Program-made: the position numbers and the translations under genes | Shown here: piece after piece, positions 26,631 through 35,884 of the stretch | How positions within the stretch are numbered: position 1 is the first letter of the stretch | Layout of the letters: each line of letters begins with the position of its first letter | Source of the DNA: Cyclobacteriaceae bacterium | GTDB taxonomy: Bacteria; Bacteroidota; Bacteroidia; Cytophagales; Cyclobacteriaceae | Direction: 5' to 3' | Length of the DNA: 64,000 nucleotides | NCBI GenBank assembly: GCA_016787665.1 | Contig: JAEUUC010000007.1 | Location: 186,001-250,000, forward strand | Notes under the pieces: model-generated | What the model saw: the letters and a program-made list of their open reading frames with translations, nothing else | Told to the model about the DNA's origin: nothing | Databases searched by the model: none

Positions 26631-27687
26631 ACGCTTTTTCGAATAAGGTTTCCAATTGCCTTTCAATTTCTTCGGGTGTAAAAATCATTCCGCCCATTCG
26701 GCCATAGCGGGCTAAGGGCACACGGCCTTCCACCGCCAGCCGCACGTCTTCCACCATCTGCCCGCTGTTGAGTTCCACCGTGAGCATGCCTTGTACTTGT
26801 GTGGCCAATTCGCGCAATCTTTTTTCGGGGAAAGGGAATAAGGTAATCGGGCGCAGCAAACCTACACGCAAGCCTTTGGCGCGAGCCAGGTCCATTGCCT
26901 TTTGTGCAATGCGCGCGCTGAGTCCGTAGGCTACCAGCAGGTAGTCTGCATCATCTGTGTTTACTTCTTCAAAACGAACTTCGCTTTCGCGGATTCGGTT
27001 GAATTTTTCAGTGAGTTTTAAATTATGTTGTTCCATACGCTCGGGCTGAATGAAGAGCGATGAGATGGCATTGCGTTTGCGCGAGGCCGGCTTGCCCGTA
27101 GTAGCCCACGACTTATCTACTGTTGGTTTTTGATAGGGTTTGAAGGTGACCTTCTCCATCATTTGGCCAATCGCCCCGTCCGACAAGATGACAACCGGGT
27201 TGCGGTACTGGTCGGCCAGATCAAAGCCGAGGAAAACATGATCAGCCATCTCTTGGACAGATGCGGGCGCCAGCACGATCAAACGGTAATCGCCATGACC
27301 ACCGCCCTTGGTTGCCTGGAAGTAGTCACCCTGACCGGGTTGAATGGTACCCAAGCCGGGACCCGCCCGATTCACATTTACCAGTAAGCACGGAAGTTCG
27401 GCACCTGCCAGGTAGGAGATACCCTCTTGCATCAGACTAAACCCTGGTGACGATGAACTCGTCATCGCGCGGAAGCCGGCACCCGCAGCACCGTACACCA
27501 TGTTAATCGAAGCTACTTCGCTCTCGGCTTGCAGCACAATACGGTTGTGCCGGGGCATTTCGCGGGCCAGGTATTCCAGCACTTCGGATTGAGGTGTGAT
27601 CGGGTAGCCGAAGTAGGCATCGCAACCGGCCCGAATGGCGGCTTCGGCCAGGGCTTCGTTGCCCTTCATGAGTTTTGTTACGTTCAT
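26620..27687 (-). CDS. 2-oxoacid:ferredoxin oxidoreductase, alpha subunit (VorB/KorA-like)
   Basis: A 355-residue alpha subunit carrying the pyruvate:ferredoxin-oxidoreductase-type domains I and II. It starts at ATG 27687 (MNVTKLMKGNEALAEAAI); the frame remains open upstream only across the ferredoxin gene. Typical segments are GCDAYFGYPITPQSE, MTSSSSPGFSLMQEG (the TPP/substrate loop) and YGLSARIAQKAMDLAR. The order ferredoxin-alpha-beta-gamma and the separate subunits match the VorB/Kor type rather than the single-chain pyruvate enzyme. It overlaps the ferredoxin-like gene by 4 bases (ATGA). Confidence 0.94.
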   Translation of the reverse strand: MNVTKLMKGNEALAEAAIRAGCDAYFGYPITPQSEVLEYLAREMPRHNRIVLQAESEVASINMVYGAAGAGFRAMTSSSSPGFSLMQEGISYLAGAELPCLLVNVNRAGPGLGTIQPGQGDYFQATKGGGHGDYRLIVLAPASVQEMADHVFLGFDLADQYRNPVVILSDGAIGQMMEKVTFKPYQKPTVDKSWATTGKPASRKRNAISSLFIQPERMEQHNLKLTEKFNRIRESEVRFEEVNTDDADYLLVAYGLSARIAQKAMDLARAKGLRVGLLRPITLFPFPEKRLRELATQVQGMLTVELNSGQMVEDVRLAVEGRVPLARYGRMGGMIFTPEEIERQLETLFEKAYAN

Positions 27688-28007
27688 ACGGGTACGGTTT
27701 TGGGAGTGGCAGCAGCGCGTAATTGTTCTTTGATGTCGGGCGGGGTGATGTTTACCTTCTTGCTCTTTTGCAGTTTGTAAACGGTGATGACGGCATCGGG
27801 GCACACGAGCGCGCAATCCAGGCAGGCATTGCAGGCGTCATTGTTCACAATCACGTAGTGATAGCCTTTGATGTTGATGGCATCCGAGAGGACGAGTGTT
27901 TCTTTTTTACAGGCATCGGTGCACAGCTCGCAGCCCTTGCATTTTTGGATGTCGATTTCTACGCGGCCGCGCGGTTTGCGGATGGCTGGGGTGGGCCTTG
28001 CTTCCAT
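27684..28007 (-). CDS. 2-oxoacid:ferredoxin oxidoreductase, 4Fe-4S ferredoxin-like delta subunit
   Basis: A dicluster ferredoxin of 107 residues if it starts at ATG 28007 (120 residues from ATG 28046). Two cysteine sets bind 4Fe-4S clusters: CKGCELCTDAC with a following K, and CNACLDCALVCP. The C-terminal ~30 residues are a charged tail. It passes electrons from the alpha/beta core to external ferredoxin. It is the first gene of the operon; no clear TAnnTTTG box was found on the minus strand upstream. Confidence 0.9.
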   Translation of the reverse strand: MEARPTPAIRKPRGRVEIDIQKCKGCELCTDACKKETLVLSDAINIKGYHYVIVNNDACNACLDCALVCPDAVITVYKLQKSKKVNITPPDIKEQLRAAATPKTVPV

Positions 28008-28247
28008 AGGCAAAACACGTTTAGAAGTCGCCTTGAAATTGCACACGATTGCACCGGTATGCCATGCCCACCGTCAGCCGGGGAAATGACAGAAGTCAGG
28101 GATTTGCGTCAGGCCTACGATCCTGCATAGCGTGGAATTTCGGCTCCCGGTGATCCCGAACCTGGCGGGGCCAACCCAAAAGTTACAATTCATCCACCCG
28201 CTTCTACAGTTCAGTAACGCGCAGGCGGCCTGCCGTGGCCGTGCCGC

Positions 28248-28255
28248 TACGTTTG
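28248..28255 (+). promoter_or_regulatory. Candidate -7 promoter element for the TonB-dependent receptor gene
   Basis: TACGTTTG matches TAnnTTTG and lies 24 bases before the ATG at 28280. No TTTG -33 box stands at the usual spacing. The rest of the 28008-28279 gap shows nothing assignable. Confidence 0.4.
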
Positions 28256-28279
28256 TGCGTGTAATCGCCAAAACACGCC

Positions 28280-30436
28280 ATGAAATTGCTACTAGCCCTT
28301 CTTCTTTTACCGGTCGGTGTATGGGCGCAAACGACCGTAGCAGGTCGGGTAACAGACATGCAGGGGCAGGCCATACCGGGTGCCAATGTAGTGCTGAAAG
28401 GCACCTATGATGGGGCCAGCACAACGGCCGAAGGGGCGTACAGTTTTCTAACAACGGAGGCAGGTGCGCACACCCTGGTTGTGAGCTTTGTTGGCTACCA
28501 ACGGTACGAGCAGCCCGTAACGCTTGAAGGCGGCATTCTGGCGGTGGACGTGCGCTTGGCGGAAGAGCTGAATGAACTCGATGCCGTGGTGATATCGGCT
28601 GGCTCGTTTACAGCTGGTGAAGAGAACCGGAGAACAATATTGAAACCATTGGATATTGCCATGACGGCCGGAGCCACAGCAGATATTGCCGGGGCGCTCA
28701 ACACGCTGCCCGGCACGCAAAAGGTTGGTGAAACCGGGCGCCTTTTCGTACGCGGGGGTGATGGCAACGAGGCACGCACATTTATTGACGGTATGGTCGT
28801 GCTGGATGCTTACGCACCGGCTGCACCCAACACGCCTTCGCGCCAACGGTTTTCTCCGTTCATGTTCAAGGGCACGAGTTTCAGCACGGGCGGTTATTCG
28901 GCAGAGTACGGACAGGCGCTCTCCAGTGCGTTGGTGTTGAACAGTCGCGACCAGGCCGCACAGAACCAAACGGACATCGGTTTGATGAGCGTGGGCGTGG
29001 ATGTGGGACATGCGCAGGTATGGGATCGGGCGAGTGTGGTCGGCAAAATTCAATACACCAATATTCGGCCGTACTATGGGTTGATCGACCAGGAGGTGGA
29101 CTGGAAGTTGCCACCAGTGAGTCTTGAGGGCAGTGGCGCTTACCGGCAAAAGGTGGGCCGCGATGGCCTGCTGAAAGTATACGGTAACTACAGCACCTCG
29201 GATTTTTCACTTTATGAAGCGGACATTCTCGATCCTACGCAAAAGCAGTTGCTTGAATTGGATAACCGTTTCGCCTACGGGAATGCCGCTTACCAGCAGT
29301 CGCTGACTGACACCTGGAGTTTGCGCGGTGGTTTTTCCTACTCACTTAACGAAAACAACGTGAAGGTGGATGGCGCCCCTGCTTCCGAACACGAACAAGG
29401 CTACCACATCAAGGCGGTGACCGAACACTCGTTGAACGAGTCGCTGGAAATACGTTTGGGCGCGGAGCACATCAACCGCAACTATCTGGCGAGCCAATTG
29501 GAGGTTGCGACACAACACGTGCAGTCGTTGTCCTTTGATGAGCCGCTGACAGCCGTTTTTGCGGAAGGGGAGTGGTACGCTACCACCCGCTGGGTGACAC
29601 GGGCGGGGGTGCGCACCGAGTACAACGCACTCACCGCTCGGTGGAGCGTTGACCCGCGCTGGAGCGTGGCCTTCAAGCCTTCAAACAAAGGACAGTTTTC
29701 ATTTGCCTACGGCACCTTCCGACAGTCGCCTGCTAATTCCCTGTTGCGCGTAGACAGGCAACTGACGCCCGAGCGTGCCGAGCATTTCATTCTGAACTAT
29801 CAGGTGCTGACGGACCGCAAGACGTTTCGCGTAGAAGCCTTTTACAAGAAGTACCGCGACCTGGTAAAGTATGAAAACGGCAACCCGATGACGCTAAGTA
29901 ACCGCGGCAACGGCTACGCCCAAGGCATTGAGCTGTTCTGGCGCGACAACCAGACGATTAGGAACGCAGACTATTGGGTTTCGTATTCACTACTCGATAC
30001 GAAGCGCGACTACCTTGACTTTCCCCAAGCGGCAGTTCCTTACTTTGCTTCGCGCCATAACTTTTCGGTGGTGTACAAGCACTTCATCCCCAAATTGAAG
30101 AGTCAATTGGGAGCCACGTACAGCTTTACCAGCGGTCGACCGTATTTCAATCCTAATTTGACCAAAGGCGAGTTTAACTCCCAACGCACGCCCTCTTTTC
30201 AAGACCTGAGTGCCAACATAGCCTACCTTCCGAAGAACTGGTTGATCATTTATGTGAGCTGTACCAACCTCCTTGGCCGCGATAATATTTTCAATTATGA
30301 GTATAGCACAACGCCTAATGCTTCGGGAGAGTATGTGGGCCGCGCGGTGAAGCAACCGGCTCCCCGGTTTGCCTTTATCGGTGTGTTTATCACCATTTCA
30401 AAAAACAAGAGCGTGAACCAGTTACCCAACTTATAA
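28280..30436 (+). CDS. TonB-dependent outer-membrane receptor with carboxypeptidase-like regulatory domain
   Basis: A 718-residue outer-membrane receptor. After a signal peptide (LLLALLLLPVGVWAQ) comes a carboxypeptidase-D regulatory-like domain at about 20-100 (VAGRVTDMQGQAIPGANVVLKG), then the plug (about 105-230; GALNTLPGTQKVGETGRLFVRGG in part) and a 22-strand-type barrel to the C-terminus. At 718 residues it is shorter than SusC proteins and has no SusD neighbour, so it is more likely a siderophore, cobalamin or metal receptor than a glycan importer. The following gene, a TPR-like exported protein, starts 45 bases later and is probably co-transcribed. Confidence 0.92.
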   Translation: MKLLLALLLLPVGVWAQTTVAGRVTDMQGQAIPGANVVLKGTYDGASTTAEGAYSFLTTEAGAHTLVVSFVGYQRYEQPVTLEGGILAVDVRLAEELNELDAVVISAGSFTAGEENRRTILKPLDIAMTAGATADIAGALNTLPGTQKVGETGRLFVRGGDGNEARTFIDGMVVLDAYAPAAPNTPSRQRFSPFMFKGTSFSTGGYSAEYGQALSSALVLNSRDQAAQNQTDIGLMSVGVDVGHAQVWDRASVVGKIQYTNIRPYYGLIDQEVDWKLPPVSLEGSGAYRQKVGRDGLLKVYGNYSTSDFSLYEADILDPTQKQLLELDNRFAYGNAAYQQSLTDTWSLRGGFSYSLNENNVKVDGAPASEHEQGYHIKAVTEHSLNESLEIRLGAEHINRNYLASQLEVATQHVQSLSFDEPLTAVFAEGEWYATTRWVTRAGVRTEYNALTARWSVDPRWSVAFKPSNKGQFSFAYGTFRQSPANSLLRVDRQLTPERAEHFILNYQVLTDRKTFRVEAFYKKYRDLVKYENGNPMTLSNRGNGYAQGIELFWRDNQTIRNADYWVSYSLLDTKRDYLDFPQAAVPYFASRHNFSVVYKHFIPKLKSQLGATYSFTSGRPYFNPNLTKGEFNSQRTPSFQDLSANIAYLPKNWLIIYVSCTNLLGRDNIFNYEYSTTPNASGEYVGRAVKQPAPRFAFIGVFITISKNKSVNQLPNL

Positions 30437-30481
30437 AAAACGGGTAGCGATAAATCAGTAGCAACCAAAAATCCAAACAAA

Positions 30482-31120
30482 ATGAAAACCAAATTGATTT
30501 CCTTTTTCCTCATGATCTCGCTGTCGACTGTGGCCCTGGCCACCGACAAGTACACCGAAAACATGCAGAAGTACATCGCACAGGTGTATACCGCCCAAAC
30601 GTTCGAGCAACTGCAGTCCGTAACCAACGCATTGGATCGCATCGCGCAAGCCGAGCCTACCCGGTGGGAGCCTTTGTACTACAGTGCCTTTGGCAATCTG
30701 ATGACTGCGGTGCGCCAGCAAGAGGGTAGCAAGAAAGATCAGTACCTCGACTTGGCGTTAGCTTCGATTGAAAAAGCGAAGAAGCTGGTGCCCGGTGAGA
30801 GCGAAGTGATTGCCTTGGAAGGTTTTGTACACATGATTCGGGTGACGGTTGACCCGGCAACGCGGGGGCAACAGTTTTCCGGGCTTGCGATGCAGACGTT
30901 CGGCAAAGCGGTGCAACTGAATCCCGATAACCCGCGGGCACTAAGCCTGATGGCGCAGATGCAGATGGGCACAGCCCGTTTCTTCAATGCACCTGTTACG
31001 GAGGCATGTGGTACGGCTAAGCTGGCCTTGGAGAAGTTTTACAGTTTTACGAACGATAATCTATTGGCTCCGCGTTGGGGAAAGGAGATGACGGAAGAAC
31101 TTTTAACATCGTGTAAGTGA
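30482..31120 (+). CDS. Exported TPR-like helical protein of unknown function
   Basis: A 212-residue protein with a signal peptide (ISFFLMISLSTVALA). The mature part is almost wholly helical with TPR-like spacing, for example DLALASIEKAKKLVPGESE, and MQTFGKAVQLNPDNPRALS, the latter a near-canonical TPR helix pair. It lies 45 bases after the TonB-dependent receptor and 6 bases before the CPBP protease gene. The context suggests a periplasmic accessory protein for the receptor, but this is inference. Confidence 0.8.
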   Translation: MKTKLISFFLMISLSTVALATDKYTENMQKYIAQVYTAQTFEQLQSVTNALDRIAQAEPTRWEPLYYSAFGNLMTAVRQQEGSKKDQYLDLALASIEKAKKLVPGESEVIALEGFVHMIRVTVDPATRGQQFSGLAMQTFGKAVQLNPDNPRALSLMAQMQMGTARFFNAPVTEACGTAKLALEKFYSFTNDNLLAPRWGKEMTEELLTSCK

Positions 31121-31126
31121 AGCGCT

Positions 31127-31828
31127 ATGAATTCCGTGACAAAACCCTGGGCTTATGATCGGCAAGCAGTCATTGCATTGGCCCTTGTTCTTGTGGTTTA
31201 CCCGATTGCCTATTGCTCGGGTATTATGGGCCGAATCATTGAACCGATACTGACAGACGGAAGTCGTTTGCATTGGTGGCTCTTTTGGCTGACTAACCTT
31301 GCCTTTCATCTTACTCCTTTTTTCTATGTGGCGCGTACCCTGGCTCGCGCGGGCGAATCGTGGCAAACGATCGGATTAGATTGGAGTTGGTTTCTGCGCA
31401 AGCGCTTTTGGATTTTAGGATTGATTGTCATATTGGTCATTGCTTCGGTGTTGCTTCCGCACGCATACTATGGTGGTTCGTTGCCGGTTATTTCCGGCAC
31501 CGTTTTTATGGCCCCGATAAGCACGGCCGAAAGGGTCTTTGTGATTGCGGCAGCCGCTGTGGTGGCGATCACGGAAGAGGCCTTGTTTCGTGGCTTTGCC
31601 ATAACGCGGCTACAAAACGCGATGTCTTCTGTAACGTTGGCCGTCTTGTTGCCAAGCCTATCGTTTATCTTTATTCACGGAACGCCTGATTCGTGGATGG
31701 CTGGATTACACTATTTGATGGCGGCACTGGCTTTTTCCATTCCTTTTGTCTTATTGAAATTCAAAAGGCTCGAGTGGCTGATTATCATTCATTTTTTGAT
31801 TGATGCGTCACTGGTTCTGGCGCCATAA
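31127..31828 (+). CDS. CPBP family intramembrane glutamic endopeptidase (CAAX prenyl protease 2-like)
   Basis: A 233-residue inner-membrane protein with about six hydrophobic helices. The conserved motif 1 EExxxR is visible as Glu150-Glu151-Ala-Leu-Phe-Arg155 in ITEEALFRGFAI. Motif 2 histidine is in FIFIHGTPD near residue 184, and the final conserved motif is HFLIDASLVLAP near the C-terminus. Members act as ABI/CAAX-type intramembrane proteases, some in bacteriocin immunity or signalling. The gene ends 51 bases before the LytS gene, which has its own promoter, so the functional link is uncertain. Confidence 0.9.
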   Translation: MNSVTKPWAYDRQAVIALALVLVVYPIAYCSGIMGRIIEPILTDGSRLHWWLFWLTNLAFHLTPFFYVARTLARAGESWQTIGLDWSWFLRKRFWILGLIVILVIASVLLPHAYYGGSLPVISGTVFMAPISTAERVFVIAAAAVVAITEEALFRGFAITRLQNAMSSVTLAVLLPSLSFIFIHGTPDSWMAGLHYLMAALAFSIPFVLLKFKRLEWLIIIHFLIDASLVLAP

Positions 31829-31836
31829 CGGATTTA

Positions 31837-31866
31837 TTTGCGAAGTCTGTCAATTTAGTATGTTTG
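31837..31866 (+). promoter_or_regulatory. Promoter of the lytS-lytR type operon
   Basis: TTTG (31837-31840), 18 bases, then TATGTTTG (31859-31866) fits the Bacteroidota promoter consensus. The ATG at 31880 follows after only 13 bases, giving a very short leader. Confidence 0.65.
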
Positions 31867-31879
31867 GAGCGATGTTGAT

Positions 31880-32896
31880 ATGAAAGACCTGCTCACATTC
31901 CTGAAAGACTCCTGGCAAGTCACGCTGTGGCTGGTGATTGGGTCGTGCGGATTAAGCTACCTCGTGTGGATGGATTGCTGCGAGGGAATTTCAGCCCTCA
32001 TTTGGATTTGTGTATTCACCGCGACTATATGGGTGTCTTTGTGGCTGGGGAACGCATACCTGTCGCAAGCTCTGAACAGCTTTTTCTCCTGGCATGAACA
32101 ACCCGTCAAGCGGCTGGTCATAGGTTTGGTAGCGATGATTGTTTATACCGTAGGGGCGGTTTTTATCATTATTGGAATTTTTCAGGTAGCCGGCTTTACG
32201 CTGGGCAGTCGGCTGATGGGTACATTTTTCTCAACCATCATCATTACCCTGATCATTACTATGTTTATGACGGGCCGTGCCTTTCTGTTGAATTGGAGAC
32301 AGTCGGCCGTGGACGCAGAAAAGCTAAAACGCGAAAGTGTGAAGGCGCAGTTTGAAAGTCTTCGAAACCAGGTAAATCCCCATTTCCTGTTCAACAGCTT
32401 AAATGCCCTGACCAACCTGGTTCATCAAGATCCTGACCAAGCCGTAAAATTCATCAAGCAGCTTTCTGAAGTGTATCGTTATGTACTTGATACACGCGAA
32501 AAGGAGCTGGTGCCGGTGGCTGAGGAGATGAAGTTTCTGGATTCTTATTTCTTCCTCCAGAAAATCCGATTTGGCGATAAGCTCAAACTTCAGAATTCGG
32601 TGCAAGACATTGCAGGCAATGTGGCTCCGCTGGCTTTACAAATGCTGGTGGAAAACGCAATCAAACACAATGTGATTTCAGAAGAAAAACCACTAACGAT
32701 CAAGATTCATGCACACAATGGCAGCGTGGTGGTGGAGAATAACTTACAGCGGAAGTCAGTCATCCAGGAACCTTCCTCCGGGGTCGGGTTGGAGAATATA
32801 AAAAAGCGCTATCAGTTTTTGTCAGACAAGCCCGTCATGATTAAGGATGACTCACTCTCTTTCGCGGTAGCCTTACCGTTAATTCCGGCATCATGA
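31880..32896 (+). CDS. LytS/YehU-type membrane sensor histidine kinase
   Basis: A 338-residue sensor kinase. Four hydrophobic segments occupy about residues 15-140, followed by a short coiled linker and a His_kinase domain. The phosphoacceptor is His168 in NPHFLFNSLNALTNL, the canonical LytS-type signature. The ATPase domain follows with MLVENAIKHNVI (N box) and GVGLENIKKRY (G box). There is no periplasmic or PAS sensor domain, so stimulus sensing probably occurs in the membrane. The response regulator gene overlaps by 4 bases, a firm partner assignment. Confidence 0.93.
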   Translation: MKDLLTFLKDSWQVTLWLVIGSCGLSYLVWMDCCEGISALIWICVFTATIWVSLWLGNAYLSQALNSFFSWHEQPVKRLVIGLVAMIVYTVGAVFIIIGIFQVAGFTLGSRLMGTFFSTIIITLIITMFMTGRAFLLNWRQSAVDAEKLKRESVKAQFESLRNQVNPHFLFNSLNALTNLVHQDPDQAVKFIKQLSEVYRYVLDTREKELVPVAEEMKFLDSYFFLQKIRFGDKLKLQNSVQDIAGNVAPLALQMLVENAIKHNVISEEKPLTIKIHAHNGSVVVENNLQRKSVIQEPSSGVGLENIKKRYQFLSDKPVMIKDDSLSFAVALPLIPAS

Positions 32897-33654
32897 AAAT
32901 TGTGCTGATTGAAGATGAGCCGCAGGCAGCCGACCGGCTAAATCGGTTGGTTGCATCGTTACGTCCCGGTACCCACGTAGTAGCGCAATTCGACACGGTA
33001 AAACAAGCGGTAGGTTGGTTGCGCAGTAACCCGATGCCAGATCTCCTGCTACTCGACATTCAACTGGCTGATGGCTTGAGTTTTGAGATTTTTGATCAGG
33101 TAAAAATCTCCGCCCCCGTGATTTTTACAACAGCCTATAATGAGTATGCGCTGAAGGCTTTCAAGGTGAACAGTATTGACTACTTGTTAAAGCCGATCGA
33201 TGAAGCGGAACTAAAAGGGGCTTTTGAGAAACTGGAATTGTTACGCGGCCAAACGCCCGACAGCCAGAAAATGATGGAAAGTATTTCGTACGCCATGCAA
33301 ATGCTCACCCGCAGATATAAAGAGCGATTTGTGGTGAAGGTGGGCGAACACCTCCGGTCAGTTGAAGTGGGGGATATCCTGTTCTTTTTTAGTCAGGACA
33401 AAGCCACCTTTGCCCAGACGCGCGATAACCGCAAGCATCTGCTCGACTTTACGCTCGATCAGCTTGAGGGCTTGCTTAATCCGAATCGGTTTTTTCGCAT
33501 CAACCGGAAGTACATCGTGTCAGCAGAAGCTCTTCATGACATGGTCAGCCACGTGAATAGCCGTTTACGGCTGGTGCTTAAAGGAAGTGATGACAACGAG
33601 ATCATCGTAGCCAGGGAGCGAGTGCAGGAATTCAAAGACTGGTTGGATCGCTGA
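32893..33654 (+). CDS. LytTR family response regulator
   Basis: A 253-residue regulator. The receiver domain (1-120) has acidic residues at 7-9, phosphoacceptor Asp55 in LLLLDIQLADG, threonine in FTTAYN and lysine in YLLKPIDE. The LytTR DNA-binding domain (about 150-250) contains the typical FFSQDKATFA, HLLDFTLDQLE, and FFRINRKYIVS. It should dimerise on direct-repeat sites upstream of its targets; none were identified here. It is translationally coupled to the kinase gene by a 4-base overlap. The stop is one base from the convergent carotenoid gene. Confidence 0.94.
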   Translation: MKIVLIEDEPQAADRLNRLVASLRPGTHVVAQFDTVKQAVGWLRSNPMPDLLLLDIQLADGLSFEIFDQVKISAPVIFTTAYNEYALKAFKVNSIDYLLKPIDEAELKGAFEKLELLRGQTPDSQKMMESISYAMQMLTRRYKERFVVKVGEHLRSVEVGDILFFFSQDKATFAQTRDNRKHLLDFTLDQLEGLLNPNRFFRINRKYIVSAEALHDMVSHVNSRLRLVLKGSDDNEIIVARERVQEFKDWLDR

Positions 33655-33655
33655 G

Positions 33656-34312
33656 TCAACGAAGCGCCACGACTAATACCAGGAAGAAGAATAGCTGGAT
33701 AAAATAGTAGGGCAGCGCCAACTTGTTTTCAGCTTTCACCCTGAACAGGTGGTATAGTGAAATCATGATAAGGGATACCATAAACCAACCGAGGTAGTTC
33801 TGAAGGGGCACAAAGCCCTGATGCCAGGACCAGAAATCATACCGAATGGCTACAGGCTCAATAAGCGTGTCAATTAACACCGCCAGGGTGGCTCCACTTA
33901 CGATTTTCACGGACAGCGGTACAGGCAGCAGGTCGGTGAGCACCGAAACGCAATAAATGATCAACAGCCAATTCAAGCCGATAATCACCGGCACGCCTGC
34001 CAATTTCGGACCCAGGGTAGCCCCATAACTGTATTCGCCAAAAATCCAACCGTACCTTACCCCAAGGAATTCGACTGCAAAGCCCAGGAGAAAAACGGTA
34101 AGCATAAACCAGCGAAGGCCCTTCCTGTTTTCGCTCTGGTTGATCCACAGGACAAAACCGCATACAATCAGGTTAAAGGGGGTTAACAATCGAAAGTAGG
34201 TTTCGAAGGGCGACAAAAGACCAATGATGCCTACGATATGCAGCAATGCCACCAGCGTAACCGAATAGGGCAGCAGGAGGGTCGAAAATCGTTGATATAT
34301 ACGCGCAATCAC
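33656..34312 (-). CDS. cruF: Carotenoid biosynthesis protein of the CruF/DUF422 family
   Basis: A 218-residue membrane protein with seven or so hydrophobic helices. The family-typical segments EFLGVRYGWIFGEYSYG and IDTLIEPVAIRYDFWSW are present, with acidic residues in membrane regions. CruF is the carotenoid C-1',2' hydratase that adds a tertiary hydroxyl to acyclic ends of psi-carotenes, as needed for saproxanthin, myxol or flexixanthin. It follows the phytoene-desaturase-like gene by 15 bases on the same strand. The symbol is given on family grounds; activity of a DUF422 protein without further carotenoid genes nearby is inferred. Confidence 0.8.
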   Translation of the reverse strand: MIARIYQRFSTLLLPYSVTLVALLHIVGIIGLLSPFETYFRLLTPFNLIVCGFVLWINQSENRKGLRWFMLTVFLLGFAVEFLGVRYGWIFGEYSYGATLGPKLAGVPVIIGLNWLLIIYCVSVLTDLLPVPLSVKIVSGATLAVLIDTLIEPVAIRYDFWSWHQGFVPLQNYLGWFMVSLIMISLYHLFRVKAENKLALPYYFIQLFFFLVLVVALR

Positions 34313-34327
34313 GTCCTAGAAACACAG

Positions 34328-35833
34328 CTAAGCGGCAAACTGTTTCGCGATAAGTGCAGAAGTTATCTTGGCAGACATTAAACAAAGTGGAATGCCACCC
34401 CCCGGATGCACGGATCCTCCGCAAAAGAACAGGTTCGGTATTTTCCGGGTAAAGTTGGGGTGACGGAGAAAGGCGGCCATTCGGTTGTTCGAGCTGGTTC
34501 CATAAAGTGAACCCCGAAAGGACCCCGTTTTTTGTTCAATCGACCGCGGGTCCAAAACCTGTTCGCAGCGAATACGGCTTTCAACATTGGTATGCAGCAA
34601 GCGGTTGATTTTACGCACAATGTGCTGTCGGGCGGCTGGAATCAAATTGTCCCAATCCTGCCCCTGGTTGGCAGGGGCATTGATCATCACAAACCAGTTC
34701 TCGGCCCCGGGGGGTGCATCGGTGGGTTCTTTTTTGCTCGTGATGTTGATGTATACGGTAGGGTCATCCGTTAAGGTGTGATCATCGAACAAGTGCTTAA
34801 ACTCGCGGGGATAGTCAGCCGAGAACAAAATGTTGTGAACGTCCAGTTGCGGAAAAGAACCGCTGACTCCCCAGTAGAAGATCAGCGCACTGCTGGAGCG
34901 CTCCTGGGCCAGTATTTTCTCCGGTGCAGCCAGGTGGGGAAGGAGCTTTCTGTACGTGGGGTAAACATCAAGGTTACTCACTACAATGTCGGCTTCCAGA
35001 TACTTGCCCCCGGCCCTTACACCTGCGGCACGTCCATCACTCGTTTCGATTTTATCCGCAGGCAGATTGAAATGGAATTTAACGCCAAGATCGGTGGCCA
35101 ACTGGTACAGTGCTTGCGTGATGGTATGCATTCCGCCCTCCGGCAAGAATGTGCCGACATTGAACTCCAGGTGCGGAATGGACGTAAGGATGCCGGGTGC
35201 ACGATACGGATTCGAGCCGTTATAGGTGGCGTACCGATCGAAAAGCTGCACGAGCCGCGGATCACGAAAGCTGCTCTGGTTACGCTGATGCATCGAGGAA
35301 AACAGGCCCAGCGAGGGAATTTTTGGCAGGGCTTTAAGCACGTCTGCACGTAGCCAGGTATCCCAGCGATGCAGCGAGTTTTCGAGAAAAATGTGCCCGG
35401 CACTTTCGTAAATTTCTTTGGATTGTTGCAGGTAGTCCAGTATTTCTTGCCCGCGCAGGCCCAGCTTGGTCTCTACCTCGAGGGAAAATTTTTGAACATC
35501 CGCCCACGCTTCCAGGTAGGTTCCATCCTCAAAAAAGTAATGGCAGGATTTTTCAAGGCGGTGGTAGCGGTAATAATCCCTCGGGTTTTTGCCTGCCGCT
35601 TCGAAAACCTGATCGAGAAACTGAGGCATCGTGAACAAGGAGGGGCCGGCATCAAAACGGAAACCCGAGCTCGATATCTCGGTCAGCTTACCGCCCGGGT
35701 ATGTGTTGGCCTCCACCACCGTCACCCGGAACCCGCGTGATGCCAGCCGACAGGCGGTAGCTAACCCACCAACCCCCGAGCCAATGATAACAGCGGTTTT
35801 GTTCACCGTTGTAGAACAGCTTTGCAGCGGCAA
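34328..35833 (-). CDS. CrtI-family carotenoid desaturase (phytoene desaturase or CrtD-type 3,4-desaturase)
   Basis: A 501-residue FAD enzyme. The N-terminal dinucleotide fold is VIIGSGVGGLATACRLASRG, followed by VVEANTYPGGKL; the family-closing motif GGSVHPGGGIPLCLMSAK is near the C-terminus. A GTG at 35806, nine codons in, is an alternative start that puts the FAD motif at the usual distance. CrtI converts phytoene to lycopene, whereas the paralogue CrtD desaturates at C-3,4 after CruF hydration. Pairing with cruF and the absence of crtB nearby favour CrtD, but the sequence as read cannot decide. The cruF gene begins 15 bases downstream. Confidence 0.88.
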   Translation of the reverse strand: MPLQSCSTTVNKTAVIIGSGVGGLATACRLASRGFRVTVVEANTYPGGKLTEISSSGFRFDAGPSLFTMPQFLDQVFEAAGKNPRDYYRYHRLEKSCHYFFEDGTYLEAWADVQKFSLEVETKLGLRGQEILDYLQQSKEIYESAGHIFLENSLHRWDTWLRADVLKALPKIPSLGLFSSMHQRNQSSFRDPRLVQLFDRYATYNGSNPYRAPGILTSIPHLEFNVGTFLPEGGMHTITQALYQLATDLGVKFHFNLPADKIETSDGRAAGVRAGGKYLEADIVVSNLDVYPTYRKLLPHLAAPEKILAQERSSSALIFYWGVSGSFPQLDVHNILFSADYPREFKHLFDDHTLTDDPTVYINITSKKEPTDAPPGAENWFVMINAPANQGQDWDNLIPAARQHIVRKINRLLHTNVESRIRCEQVLDPRSIEQKTGSFRGSLYGTSSNNRMAAFLRHPNFTRKIPNLFFCGGSVHPGGGIPLCLMSAKITSALIAKQFAA

Positions 35834-35836
35834 AGT

Positions 35837-35869
35837 TTTGCAACTCTCCCCGGTTTTATTCTATTTTTC
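35837..35869 (+). promoter_or_regulatory. Candidate promoter of the DUF3667 gene
   Basis: TTTG (35837-35840), 21 bases, then TATTTTTC (35862-35869), one mismatch to TAnnTTTG. It lies in the 51-base gap between the divergent carotenoid and DUF3667 genes. Confidence 0.4.
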
Positions 35870-35884
35870 GACTTTACCTAACCT

